DNA of 64,000 bases, from positions 3,453,501 through 3,517,500 of the forward strand of contig NZ_JBEWTB010000002.1 in the NCBI RefSeq assembly GCF_040549045.1, read 5' to 3'. Position 1 is the stretch's first letter; the number at the start of each line of letters is the position of its first letter. A program made the translations under genes and the position numbers. Shown here one piece after another: positions 1-7,883 of the stretch. The DNA comes from Endozoicomonas sp. NE40 (lineage in GTDB: Bacteria; Pseudomonadota; Gammaproteobacteria; Pseudomonadales; Endozoicomonadaceae). Below the pieces are notes generated by a model, which saw only the letters and a program-made list of their open reading frames with translations, made no database searches and was not told where the DNA came from.

Positions 1-766
1 CCTGATACAAGGTTCCATCGCTGGTTGGATAGCGTTTGGCAAATTCATAGAAACAGCCGGGTATTTCCCGCCTCCCATCCGTGAAGTCAACGGTTATTTT
101 TTTCGCCATGGTAGAGGACTGCTCCAGCAACACATCCGGCGAGCCTTTCACCAGTCCCCCGGTGTCGTTGAGAATATAGCCGTGTTTCTGCAACAGGTTA
201 TTCAGGTCAACAATATTATCCGGTTCAGACAGGTGGTTAATGGATACCGTGAAGTGGTTAGCACGATAGCCAAAGGCAGCCACCCAGGCGGCGTATTCAC
301 TTTCTGCCAGCAGTTCGTCGTAGGTTCGGGTGTCCAGTTGCCAGGGGCGTCCGGAACAGCTGAACAGGGGAGATTGTGTCGCCCCGGGAGTAATCTGGTT
401 CACCAGGGAGGTAATATGCTTCTGCGCCTGTTCCGACAGTTCTTCAACCAGCAGCTCGCTGATAAAGACTTTTGGCAGTTCAGGATTCGGGTGCTGGAAG
501 TGTCTGGCAAACAGTTTGCGGGCAGGAAATTCGTACTCCCCACCCTCGACATACCCATTGTCCGTGAAAGCATGGGCTATAACAGCAAGGTTGACCTCTG
601 GCAGGTTATAGGTTCGAAGCGCAATATGATCATTAACAACTGTGCCATTGTTGCTGGATGAGCTGTTGCTGGCTGCAAACAGGTCGTGGATGCTTCGGGC
701 ATCCGGAGCCAGCTCAAGATAATCTTCCCACATGGCCTGCAGCAGGGTATGGATTGTGTTGTCCAT
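1..766 (-). CDS. DUF1338 (HglS/YdcJ-type) 2-oxoadipate dioxygenase/decarboxylase-like protein, C-terminus cut by window edge
   Basis: The minus-strand frame from ATG at 766 stays open to base 1, so about 255 residues are visible and the C-terminus is missing. A strong AGGAGG lies just upstream of the ATG. The residues DHIALRT (about 46-52) and RANHFTVSIN (about 168-177) are the histidine-bearing signatures of the DUF1338 family, a VOC-like Fe(II) fold. Characterised members (HglS) convert 2-oxoadipate to D-2-hydroxyglutarate in lysine breakdown. It follows the M20 peptidase gene by 84 bp on the same strand, so the two may be co-transcribed. Family assignment is confident; the exact substrate is inferred. 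Confidence 0.8.
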   Translation of the reverse strand, partial: MDNTIHTLLQAMWEDYLELAPDARSIHDLFAASNSSSSNNGTVVNDHIALRTYNLPEVNLAVIAHAFTDNGYVEGGEYEFPARKLFARHFQHPNPELPKVFISELLVEELSEQAQKHITSLVNQITPGATQSPLFSCSGRPWQLDTRTYDELLAESEYAAWVAAFGYRANHFTVSINHLSEPDNIVDLNNLLQKHGYILNDTGGLVKGSPDVLLEQSSTMAKKITVDFTDGRREIPGCFYEFAKRYPTSDGTLYQ

Positions 767-850
767 GACAAGCCTCCTGTCTTTGGTGTAATGAGTGACA
801 ACTCAGGATCATGGAAAGGCAAGGGTAGCAGTAAGTCAGTTGTCGTTTTT

Positions 851-2098
851 TTACTGACGCAGCCATTCGTTGCCTTTGCCTTCCGCTTCATTTTTTGCCA
901 GTGCCATCAGCAGGGCTGCACTGAGCTTCGCTCTGGGAATCAGGCTGCTGATTTTCATATATTCCTTATCGCTGTGAATATGACCTCCCTGTACTCCCAA
1001 GGTATCAATATTTGGTACGCCAAAGGAAGCCAGATTATTGCCATCGCAGCAGCCGCCAGTGGCTTTTACATCAATGGGCATACCCAGGGCCGAGCCGCAC
1101 TCTTTAGCCAGCTGAAACAGTTTCTGGTTGGCAGTGGACAACACTTTTGGTTTACGGCCAAAACCACCGTGCAGTTCCAGAGTAATGCCATCGCGGCCAC
1201 TGATCTGGTTAACCAGCATTTGCAGCTGATGCAGGCACCATTGTTCATCTTCAGGTTTTTCAATACGAATATTAAACCGGCAGATACAGCGATCAGGCAC
1301 TATATTGGTTGGTCCGCCCCCGTGGACAAAACCGGGATTGAAAGTGACGTTTTCACGACCACCATTGAGGTCATCCATTGCCGACACGAAATCACAGAGC
1401 GCCCGGACCGCATTTCGGCCAAGGTGATGTTCACGTCCGGCATGGGCGGCTTTGCCATAACAGACAGCCGTGAAGTTGCCGCTGCCTTTACGGGCACCAG
1501 CCAGTGAACCATCGGGAAAACTGGGTTCGTAAAGCATTCCCACATGAGCTGTTTTTGCGGCTGCTTCAAACAGGGGAGCGGAACCGGGTGAGCCAATTTC
1601 TTCATCAGGATTCAGGATGATCTGCCACCCAACCTGTTCAGCCCAGGGCGACTGCTCAAACAGTTTCAGGGCATGAATCATCACCACCAGACCGCCTTTC
1701 AGGTCAGTGACGCCGGGGCCGTTGATATGGTCATCATCAATGAATTTTACCGTCTGAAACGGGTGGTCTTCGCCAAACACCGTGTCCATGTGTCCACCCA
1801 AAACAATTTGCAAAGAAGCCTCTGGCCGCTTTGAAAGAATAAGCGCGTCACCTAATGGCTGACGTATAGCGTCTCCGTGAATGTTAATGGACTGGTAATC
1901 GTTAAGGCTGACAACCCGCTGTTGCGCTTCCAGAGGCAGGGTCATTTTTTGCAGTTCAGACAGAACCCGATTCACCCCTTTTGCATTAAGACTTCCGGAG
2001 TTTATTTCCGCAAGGCTGATGGTCTGTTGAAGCATTGTGCTCTGACGATCGTCCAGTTTCTGAAGCAGAGGCAGGAAAGGATCAATAATGCCTGACAT
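851..2098 (-). CDS. M20 family metallopeptidase / carboxypeptidase-like hydrolase
   Basis: 415 residues from ATG 2098. A GTG three codons upstream (2107) is possible but has no well-spaced ribosome site. The dinuclear-zinc signatures occur in order: GHMDTVF (His, Asp), GPGVTDLKGG (bridging Asp), NPDEEIGS (catalytic Glu pair), AHAGREH in the dimerisation domain and GGHIHSDKEYM with the last His ligand. This is the layout of glutamate carboxypeptidase/ArgE-like hydrolases, which cleave an N-acyl or peptide bond next to an amino-acid carboxylate. There is no signal peptide, so it is probably cytoplasmic. It lies between an ArgD/AstC-type aminotransferase and a DUF1338 gene, suggesting amino-acid catabolism; the substrate cannot be read from sequence. 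Confidence 0.85.
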   Translation of the reverse strand: MSGIIDPFLPLLQKLDDRQSTMLQQTISLAEINSGSLNAKGVNRVLSELQKMTLPLEAQQRVVSLNDYQSINIHGDAIRQPLGDALILSKRPEASLQIVLGGHMDTVFGEDHPFQTVKFIDDDHINGPGVTDLKGGLVVMIHALKLFEQSPWAEQVGWQIILNPDEEIGSPGSAPLFEAAAKTAHVGMLYEPSFPDGSLAGARKGSGNFTAVCYGKAAHAGREHHLGRNAVRALCDFVSAMDDLNGGRENVTFNPGFVHGGGPTNIVPDRCICRFNIRIEKPEDEQWCLHQLQMLVNQISGRDGITLELHGGFGRKPKVLSTANQKLFQLAKECGSALGMPIDVKATGGCCDGNNLASFGVPNIDTLGVQGGHIHSDKEYMKISSLIPRAKLSAALLMALAKNEAEGKGNEWLRQ

Positions 2099-2162
2099 GG
2101 TATCCACTTTTGTTGTTATTGACCTCTAAAGTATACGACGATGCAGAAAATATACAGGCAAA

Positions 2163-2189
2163 AAAATGCCAACATGACGTTGGCATTTT
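2163..2189 (-). terminator. Rho-independent terminator after argD/astC
   Basis: A perfect stem AAAATGCCAAC / GTTGGCATTTT closes a 5-nt loop. Read on the minus strand it is followed by a run of seven T, 34 bases after the aminotransferase stop codon. Confidence 0.85.
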
Positions 2190-2222
2190 CCGGCTGCGCA
2201 GGGGTGACGATGGGACGCTCGA

Positions 2223-3437
2223 TCAGCTTTGAACTATTTTTGCCACAGCTTTCCTCAGGGCATCCATCCCCTGGCGAATGTCGTCATCAGGGATGATCAG
2301 TGACGGAGCCAGACGCAGAACATTCGGACCTGCGACCAGCAGCATTAAACCTTCTTCCGCAGCGGCAGCCAGAAACTCCTTGCCTTTACCGTGCCATTCA
2401 GGCGTCAGTTCCGCACCAATGAGCAGCCCCTTGCCCCGGATTTCAGTGAAGACACCGAACTCATCATTAATGCTTTCCAGCTCCCGACGAAACAGCTGAT
2501 GTTTGCCGGATACATTGGCTAGTAACTGGTCATCATTAATCAGCGTGATCGCTGCCAGAGCCACTGAACAGGCCAGGGCATTACCGCCATAGGTGCTGCC
2601 GTGAGTGCCAAAGCCAAAACTGTTGGCGACTTCCGAGGTCGTCAGCATGGCGCCAACGGGGAAACCGCCGCCAAGAGCTTTTGCGGTGGTCAGGATGTCG
2701 GGTACAACACCCGTACTCATGTAAGCATAAAACTCACCGGTGCGTCCTACGCCGGTCTGCACTTCGTCAAACACCAGCAGGGCATTGTACTGGTCGCAGA
2801 GTTCTCTGGCGGCCTGTAGAAACTCTGGCGTTGCGGGCATGACGCCACCTTCGCCCTGAATGGGCTCCAGAACAATGGCGCAGGTTTTGTCTGAAACCGC
2901 TGCCCTTAAAGCTTCAACGTCGTTAAAGGGCAGATGGGTGACACCTTCTGGCACAGGGGCATAGCCTTCACAGTATTTGGGCTGTCCACCTACTGTGATC
3001 GCAAACAGACTACGGCCGTGAAAAGAGTGGTTGAAGGAAATAATTTCATGTTTTTCCGGGCCAGCGTGGTCGTAAGCGTACTTTCGTGCAAGCTTGAACG
3101 CGGCTTCGTTGGCTTCGGTACCTGAATTGCAGAAGAAGACTTTTTCTGCAAAGCAGACTTCGGTGAGCGCCCTGGCCAGAGCGAGTGCAGGTTCATTGGT
3201 GTAAACGTTACTGAGATGCCAGAGTTTGTCGGCCTGATCTTTCAGGACCTTTACCAGCTTCGGGTGGCAGTGTCCCAGCGCATTGACGGCAATGCCGCCA
3301 GCAAAATCAATGTACTCCCTGCCTTCCTGATCCCAGATGCGCGACCCTTTGCCACGGACGGGAACAACTTTCTGAGGTGCATAATTTGGCACCATTACTT
3401 CGTCAAAAGTTGCTCTGCTGACAGAATACTCGGTCAT
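2223..3437 (-). CDS. argD: Acetylornithine/succinylornithine aminotransferase (ArgD/AstC family)
   Basis: 404 residues, the usual length. This class-III PLP aminotransferase transfers the delta-amino group between N-acetylornithine (or N2-succinylornithine) and 2-oxoglutarate, in arginine synthesis or the AST breakdown pathway. Visible signatures are FAGGIAVNALGH, FFCNSGTEANEAA (phosphate-binding region), FDEVQTGVGRTG (PLP-ring Asp) and TTAKALGGGFP with the Schiff-base Lys. GGGAG precedes the ATG. Similarity to E. coli AstC is high along the whole length, so astC is an equally good name. No other ast gene is present; argC is 35 kb away. Confidence 0.9.
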   Translation of the reverse strand: MTEYSVSRATFDEVMVPNYAPQKVVPVRGKGSRIWDQEGREYIDFAGGIAVNALGHCHPKLVKVLKDQADKLWHLSNVYTNEPALALARALTEVCFAEKVFFCNSGTEANEAAFKLARKYAYDHAGPEKHEIISFNHSFHGRSLFAITVGGQPKYCEGYAPVPEGVTHLPFNDVEALRAAVSDKTCAIVLEPIQGEGGVMPATPEFLQAARELCDQYNALLVFDEVQTGVGRTGEFYAYMSTGVVPDILTTAKALGGGFPVGAMLTTSEVANSFGFGTHGSTYGGNALACSVALAAITLINDDQLLANVSGKHQLFRRELESINDEFGVFTEIRGKGLLIGAELTPEWHGKGKEFLAAAAEEGLMLLVAGPNVLRLAPSLIIPDDDIRQGMDALRKAVAKIVQS

Positions 3438-3625
3438 AGGCTGCTCTCCCGGAAACTTGTTATCTTTTTTCGATGGCTATTAAGTATTATTGCTTAAGGA
3501 GTTTACATCATCAGCAGATGCATTTGGGGGCAGAAGTGAGTTTTATTTTGCCGTTCTGAAAGGTGCGTGCGGGCATCGAAACCGGAAGGTCTGAGGTCTG
3601 TTTTACAGACCCCATGCAAAGTCAT

Positions 3626-3796
3626 CTATTTGGTCTTGAACTTTTTGATTACCGGCTTCACTTTTGATGAGCAGGCGTTGGTCTGGTGGATAGCTGCCAG
3701 AAGAACCGGATCAATCACTTCGGGTACTACACCCCTTGGCTGTCTGGTTTCTTTAGGCATGCGTACCGTTCGATGATCATCAGTTACAAATATCAT
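3626..3796 (-). CDS. Small basic protein of 56 residues, unknown
   Basis: A minus-strand frame (ATG 3794-3796, stop TAG 3626-3628) sits behind a strong GGGGGAG ribosome site 8 bases upstream. It begins MIFVTDDHRTVRMPKETRQ and ends with a Lys-rich tail (KPVIKKFKTK). I see no known domain, membrane segment or signal peptide. It lies alone between argD and nagA. The ribosome site and sensible composition argue for a real gene, but with one sequence the coding potential cannot be proven. Confidence 0.5.
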   Translation of the reverse strand: MIFVTDDHRTVRMPKETRQPRGVVPEVIDPVLLAAIHQTNACSSKVKPVIKKFKTK

Positions 3797-4089
3797 TTTT
3801 TTATCTCCCCCTGTCTCCGTAAAGAGTTTTATCAGTGGATTCGATAGTAATTAATACGTACTAACCACTAAAAACCTTTACAGTTGACCTGTGTCAGTTT
3901 TTGTTGTTTGAAAAAAGTTGCAGAACAATTCTTGTTATGTTTGTTCGCTCATTTGTTATTCACTGTTTAAAGTGTATGCAGCCGAAACGCGCCCGGCACG
4001 TTGAAAGCTATATTCATAATACTCTTATGTTATTTACAGCAGCCTTTTTAGTTCTCTCGAAGTAGACCGGCCGGAAAGAGCAAGGTGAA
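3797..4089. other. AT-rich gap upstream of the 56-residue gene
   Basis: No further gene is seen. It contains AT-rich promoter-like sequence and a short inverted repeat AACAA-TTC-TTGTT near 3927. It separates the end of nagA from the small gene. Confidence 0.4.
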
Positions 4090-5244
4090 TTAACAATAAT
4101 CGTAGACCTTTTTGCCATCAACCAGAGTCATCTGTATCTGATACTGTTTATCGAGAATAGCCAGATTTGCCCGTTTACCGGCTTTAATGCTACCAATGCT
4201 CTCCTGCATACCCAGCAGGGTGGCAGGTGTCAGGGATGCCATATGAACCGCTGCCAGTGGTGCTACGCCAGCTTCGTTAACCATATTGGCAATGGCCCTG
4301 TCCAGTGTCAGAGTACTGCCCGCCAGGGCACCTGATGCGGTTCTGGCGACGCCATCCTGTACGGTGACCTTCAGCTGGCCTAACTGATAGTCTCCGTCCT
4401 GCAAACCTCCTGCACACATACAGTCCGTCACAAGAGCGATTTTTTTCTCGCCCTTGAGACGGTAAACCAGTTCCATGACAATTGGGTTAACATGCACGAG
4501 ATCTGCAATCATTTCGGCGTATATGTCCTGATGATGCAGAACCGCACCAACGGTACCGGGTTCCCGGTGATGCAGACCCAGCATCTGGTTAAAGATATGG
4601 ACTCCGCCAATAGCTCCGGCCTCAAAAGCCTCCTGGCACTGTTCATAACTGGCCCCCGTGTGTCCAACCATGACATTGATGCCTTTCTGGCTCAGGTAGC
4701 GGGTGGCTTCAATAGCGCCTTCAAGCTCAGGAGCCAGTGCCAGTGACTTCAATGTGCCATCTGCAGCTGCCAGCATTTCATCGAGTCGTTCAGTGGAGGG
4801 CGACAGGAAATAGCTGCCATCGTGGGCGCCCTTGAAATCTTTGGTAAAGAAAATGGCTTCGGAATAACTGCCCAGCAGTTCAGCGCCACTGACGCCCTGT
4901 TCAATGGAATGTTTTACGTTAGCTAATGCCGCCAGATTTCGTTCCCAAGTATCAGTGACCGTAGTGGCAAGAAATCCTGTGACCCCTGTTCTGGCAATGC
5001 TGGTGGAAATGGTATTCAACGATTCGTGGGTCGCATCCATCACGTCACAGCCAGAGCAGCCGTGAATATGAAGATCAACAAACCCCGGCACAATGCGGTG
5101 GTCGCCCAGGTCAATCACCTCTGCATCGGGCGCTGGCTGACAGCCGACTGCGGCGATCCTGCCATTCTCGATTTTCAGACAGCTATTGTGAATGATCCCT
5201 GTTTCCGAAAAAATCTCTTCCGCTTTGAGGTAAAACGTCGTCAT
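4090..5244 (-). CDS. nagA: N-acetylglucosamine-6-phosphate deacetylase, with an atypical metal loop
   Basis: 384 residues starting at MTTFYLK, chosen because GGGAAGG lies 4 bases before this ATG and because residue numbers then match E. coli NagA closely. The enzyme removes acetate from GlcNAc-6-P in amino-sugar catabolism. Metal and catalytic residues are visible: HIH 59-61, Glu129, His195 (VGHT), His216 (VHIFN), Arg227 (HREPG) and Asp274 (VTD). The usual HLEGPF loop around the Glu is replaced by YSEAIFF, and VTDAMRA by VTDCMCA, both unusual. The HxH pair is present as in two-metal NagAs. It stands alone without nagB and is divergent from the acetylpolyamine deacetylase gene, with a 101-bp gap holding both promoters. 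Confidence 0.88.
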   Translation of the reverse strand: MTTFYLKAEEIFSETGIIHNSCLKIENGRIAAVGCQPAPDAEVIDLGDHRIVPGFVDLHIHGCSGCDVMDATHESLNTISTSIARTGVTGFLATTVTDTWERNLAALANVKHSIEQGVSGAELLGSYSEAIFFTKDFKGAHDGSYFLSPSTERLDEMLAAADGTLKSLALAPELEGAIEATRYLSQKGINVMVGHTGASYEQCQEAFEAGAIGGVHIFNQMLGLHHREPGTVGAVLHHQDIYAEMIADLVHVNPIVMELVYRLKGEKKIALVTDCMCAGGLQDGDYQLGQLKVTVQDGVARTASGALAGSTLTLDRAIANMVNEAGVAPLAAVHMASLTPATLLGMQESIGSIKAGKRANLAILDKQYQIQMTLVDGKKVYDYC

Positions 5245-5345
5245 AAAACCTTCCCAGCCTTTTATAATTTGCGTTGCTTGACGCATTTTACCATGTGCTG
5301 ATTGTTTAAACGTCAGCGACATGTCAATGGTTCAGGAGAACGTCG

Positions 5346-6380
5346 ATGCTGACCATTTACAGTGAACAGCAAAAGCTGCACAACCCTGCCAGAGAGTTCC
5401 TTGGGGGCGATCTGGTACCTTATCTGGAATCCCCAAAACGACTGGACTATGTTCTGGAAGCCCTTCAGGACAATAATCTGGGACGAATCGAATGGCCAGA
5501 AAGCTTTTCAACCGAGCCTATAGCCAGGGTGCATCGACCAGATTATATCGAGTTTCTGGAAACTGCCTGGCAGCGCTGGCACCAGACGTACCCGGAATCC
5601 ACTCAGGCATCGCCTTACTGTTTTCCTCATCGAGGGCTCAGGCATCTGGTGCCGGAACAGATTGAAGGCGCACTGGGGTATTACTCTATGGATCTCACGG
5701 CACCCGTGGTTGAAGGGACCTGGAAAGCCATCAGGGCATCGGTGGATTGTGCTCTGACCGCTCAGAAAAGAGTACTGGATGGGGAACCGGTCGCCTTTGC
5801 CCTTTGCCGGCCACCCGGTCATCACGCATCAGAGGATTTAATGGCCGGTTACTGCTTTTTTAACAACGCAGCTATTGCTACTCAGGCTTTTCTCGATCAG
5901 GGCGCTGATAAGGTCGCCATACTGGATGTTGACTATCACCACGGCCATGGTACCCAGTCCATTTTCTATTCCCGCAACGATGTGTTTTTTGCCTCTCTTC
6001 ATGCTGATCCCCGGCAGGACTATCCCCATTATCTTGGTCACGAGGACGAAACCGGCGATGGTGCGGGGCTGGGTTTCAATATGAACCTGCCGCTGCCACT
6101 GCATGCCACAGGCTGGACGGAATACCGCAGGGCTCTGGAAGTCGCTCTTGGACGAATCGGTGGGTTTCAACCGGACTATCTGGTGGTTTCCCTGGGGCTC
6201 GATACCTATGAACGGGACCCGATCTCTTTCTTCAACATCAATACCCCGGATTTTGTGGAGCTGGGACGTTGTCTGGCCGCTCTGAAAAAGCCCACCCTGT
6301 TTGTTTTTGAAGGAGGCTATGCCCTGGAAGCTCTGGGTAATAATACTGTGGCAGTACTGGAAGGATTTTCCGCTTTCTGA
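5346..6380 (+). CDS. Class II histone deacetylase-like acetylpolyamine amidohydrolase
   Basis: 344 residues, the normal size for bacterial acetylpolyamine amidohydrolases (AphA type). AGGAGA precedes the ATG. The arginase/HDAC fold signatures are clear: RPPGHH (155-160) with the tandem catalytic His, GYCFFNNAAIA, DVDYHHGHGTQ (194-204) with the zinc Asp/His, a later SLGLDTYERDP with the second Asp, and FVFEGGY near the end. It should release acetate from N-acetylated polyamines or related small amides in the cytoplasm. It is divergent from nagA, another deacetylase. The exact substrate is inferred from family. Confidence 0.87.
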   Translation: MLTIYSEQQKLHNPAREFLGGDLVPYLESPKRLDYVLEALQDNNLGRIEWPESFSTEPIARVHRPDYIEFLETAWQRWHQTYPESTQASPYCFPHRGLRHLVPEQIEGALGYYSMDLTAPVVEGTWKAIRASVDCALTAQKRVLDGEPVAFALCRPPGHHASEDLMAGYCFFNNAAIATQAFLDQGADKVAILDVDYHHGHGTQSIFYSRNDVFFASLHADPRQDYPHYLGHEDETGDGAGLGFNMNLPLPLHATGWTEYRRALEVALGRIGGFQPDYLVVSLGLDTYERDPISFFNINTPDFVELGRCLAALKKPTLFVFEGGYALEALGNNTVAVLEGFSAF

Positions 6381-6413
6381 CGGGTACTCTCTGATGGATG
6401 GTTTGTGGCCGTT

Positions 6414-6455
6414 TTCTCAGCCTACAACTTTTGTCTATATAGAAAAGGCTGAGAA
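6414..6455. repeat. 10-bp inverted repeat after the deacetylase gene
   Basis: TTCTCAGCCT and its reverse complement AGGCTGAGAA are separated by 22 bases. No T-run follows on either strand, so it could be an operator or a weak terminator. Confidence 0.4.
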
Positions 6456-6502
6456 CTGTCGATAGAACCCATGCAATTCTCCTAATTCACTGGAACACGT
6501 TT

Positions 6503-6730
6503 ATGAGACAGGATATACCACCAAAAGACAGGGCTGAATGGGCGGAGTTGGTACAGGGTCAGCACAAAATGGACAAATTTGTTCTTCAGTTACAGGTCGA
6601 TAAAGTTCAAAAAGGCATAAAATCTGGCGATATCACACAGGAAGAAGCCATAGATTACCTTTACGAGTATTTTGCCAAATACCCCAAAGGCTTTGTCAGT
6701 GACCTGAAAGCTGTGTTCAAAACATGGTGA
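6503..6730 (+). CDS. Small conserved-looking protein of 75 residues, unknown
   Basis: It starts MRQDIPPKDRAEWAELV and is mostly charged and helical, with a middle stretch QVDKVQKGIKSGDITQEEAIDYLYEYF that looks like a helix-turn-helix-sized pair of helices. There is no membrane segment. The ribosome site is weak (GGAA about 11 bases upstream). It lies between the deacetylase and the DUF6976-like gene on the same strand, 75 bp before the latter, so it may share its transcript. I do not recognise the family. Confidence 0.55.
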   Translation: MRQDIPPKDRAEWAELVQGQHKMDKFVLQLQVDKVQKGIKSGDITQEEAIDYLYEYFAKYPKGFVSDLKAVFKTW

Positions 6731-6805
6731 ACACCTTTTTAAAATGGACCTGATATAAAAACGAGCCTGAAGAGTAGACAGGACTAAAGGATAAAAGGAT
6801 TTGTC

Positions 6806-7789
6806 ATGAAAAAGTTACAGAGTGTCAAAGAGGTCATCCAGCTGATTGAAGCGGGTAAAGTGTTATCGCTGGCCGGGGACGAACGGGTGTTGTCACAGCT
6901 GCCAGAAGGTAACTGGGTCGCTGGATCAACGCCCTATTTTATGGGAGAAAGCCAGGGCGAGTTTTCACAGGAAAAAGTGTACGTCGATGAAATTTCAGAT
7001 GACGCCACTCAACACAAAATCATAACATATGATAAACAGTCGCTGCCCTCCTTTACCCGTGACCGTTTCGATAATGGTTATACCATACTGGTGATACCTG
7101 CTTTCTCGGAGGTTCATTCAGACTTTGCCCTGCATGCAGACGGTTATGACTTCCTGTACGACAACCCCGTGCTGGGCTGGGTATCCGGTATTGACCTTAA
7201 CTCCAGTGATACACCCAAGGTATACGATGGTTCTACAGGTACTGAGCTGACCGACGGGGTGGTGGCGCTGCATGTTGAGCTGCCCACTAACAAAATGCCC
7301 CAGCTGGAGATCATTAACATTCACACACCGGATCCGGACAGCCCGGTGATTGAGTTTGATACTGATGCTTTCGAGGCAGGAGACTGTCTGGTAAATGGGG
7401 AAAAGGTGAATTTTGCCGAATATGTTACGGCTCACAGTATTGATACCAAGGTACCGCTAACCAGTAATTACTCCGGTGCGATTATCAATACCTGTATCAA
7501 AGAGGTAAACACGGATGATGGTAAGGTGTCCTTCTATGCTCCGGTGTTCGCGGGAAGGCGGTATCGCTTTGCCAGACCTCTGGCTGACTATGCCACAGAG
7601 TTTGCAAACAGCCTGCCACAGGAAAACACGGATATGCAGTTCTCCTGTAACTGTATCCTGAACTTCCTTTATGGCGAGCTGGAAGGCAAGCGGGCAGGTT
7701 TCCCGGGTCCCATTACGTTTGGAGAGATCGGGTACCGTCTGTTAAACCAGACCATGACCTACCTTAAAGTGGTTGATCTGGACGACTGA
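6806..7789 (+). CDS. Conserved hypothetical protein, DUF6976-like
   Basis: 327 residues. Recognisable stretches are SLAGDERVLSQLPEGNWVAGSTPYFM near the N-terminus, CLVNGEKVNFAEY in the middle, and FSCNCILNFLYGELEG with GPITFGEIGY near the C-terminus. This is the pattern of a widespread proteobacterial family annotated, as I recall, DUF6976. No signal peptide or membrane segment is seen, so it is probably cytoplasmic. The CNC motif and conserved Gly/Tyr residues could form a binding site, but the function is unknown. The reading frame is intact and ends 22 bases before a strong terminator. AAAGG lies a few bases before the ATG. Confidence 0.75.
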   Translation: MKKLQSVKEVIQLIEAGKVLSLAGDERVLSQLPEGNWVAGSTPYFMGESQGEFSQEKVYVDEISDDATQHKIITYDKQSLPSFTRDRFDNGYTILVIPAFSEVHSDFALHADGYDFLYDNPVLGWVSGIDLNSSDTPKVYDGSTGTELTDGVVALHVELPTNKMPQLEIINIHTPDPDSPVIEFDTDAFEAGDCLVNGEKVNFAEYVTAHSIDTKVPLTSNYSGAIINTCIKEVNTDDGKVSFYAPVFAGRRYRFARPLADYATEFANSLPQENTDMQFSCNCILNFLYGELEGKRAGFPGPITFGEIGYRLLNQTMTYLKVVDLDD

Positions 7790-7811
7790 ATAGCTGAATT
7801 AATAGCTGACT

Positions 7812-7853
7812 GAAAACAACAATGGGGAGCTTCAGCTCCCCATTGTTGTTTTC
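7812..7853. terminator. Bidirectional terminator between the DUF6976-like gene and the RND operon
   Basis: A perfect 19-bp stem (GAAAACAACAATGGGGAGC and its complement) closes a 4-nt TTCA loop between two convergent genes. It is T-rich on exit on both strands. Confidence 0.88.
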
Positions 7854-7883
7854 AGGGTTGTTTAAAAACCATCAGACGAACGG

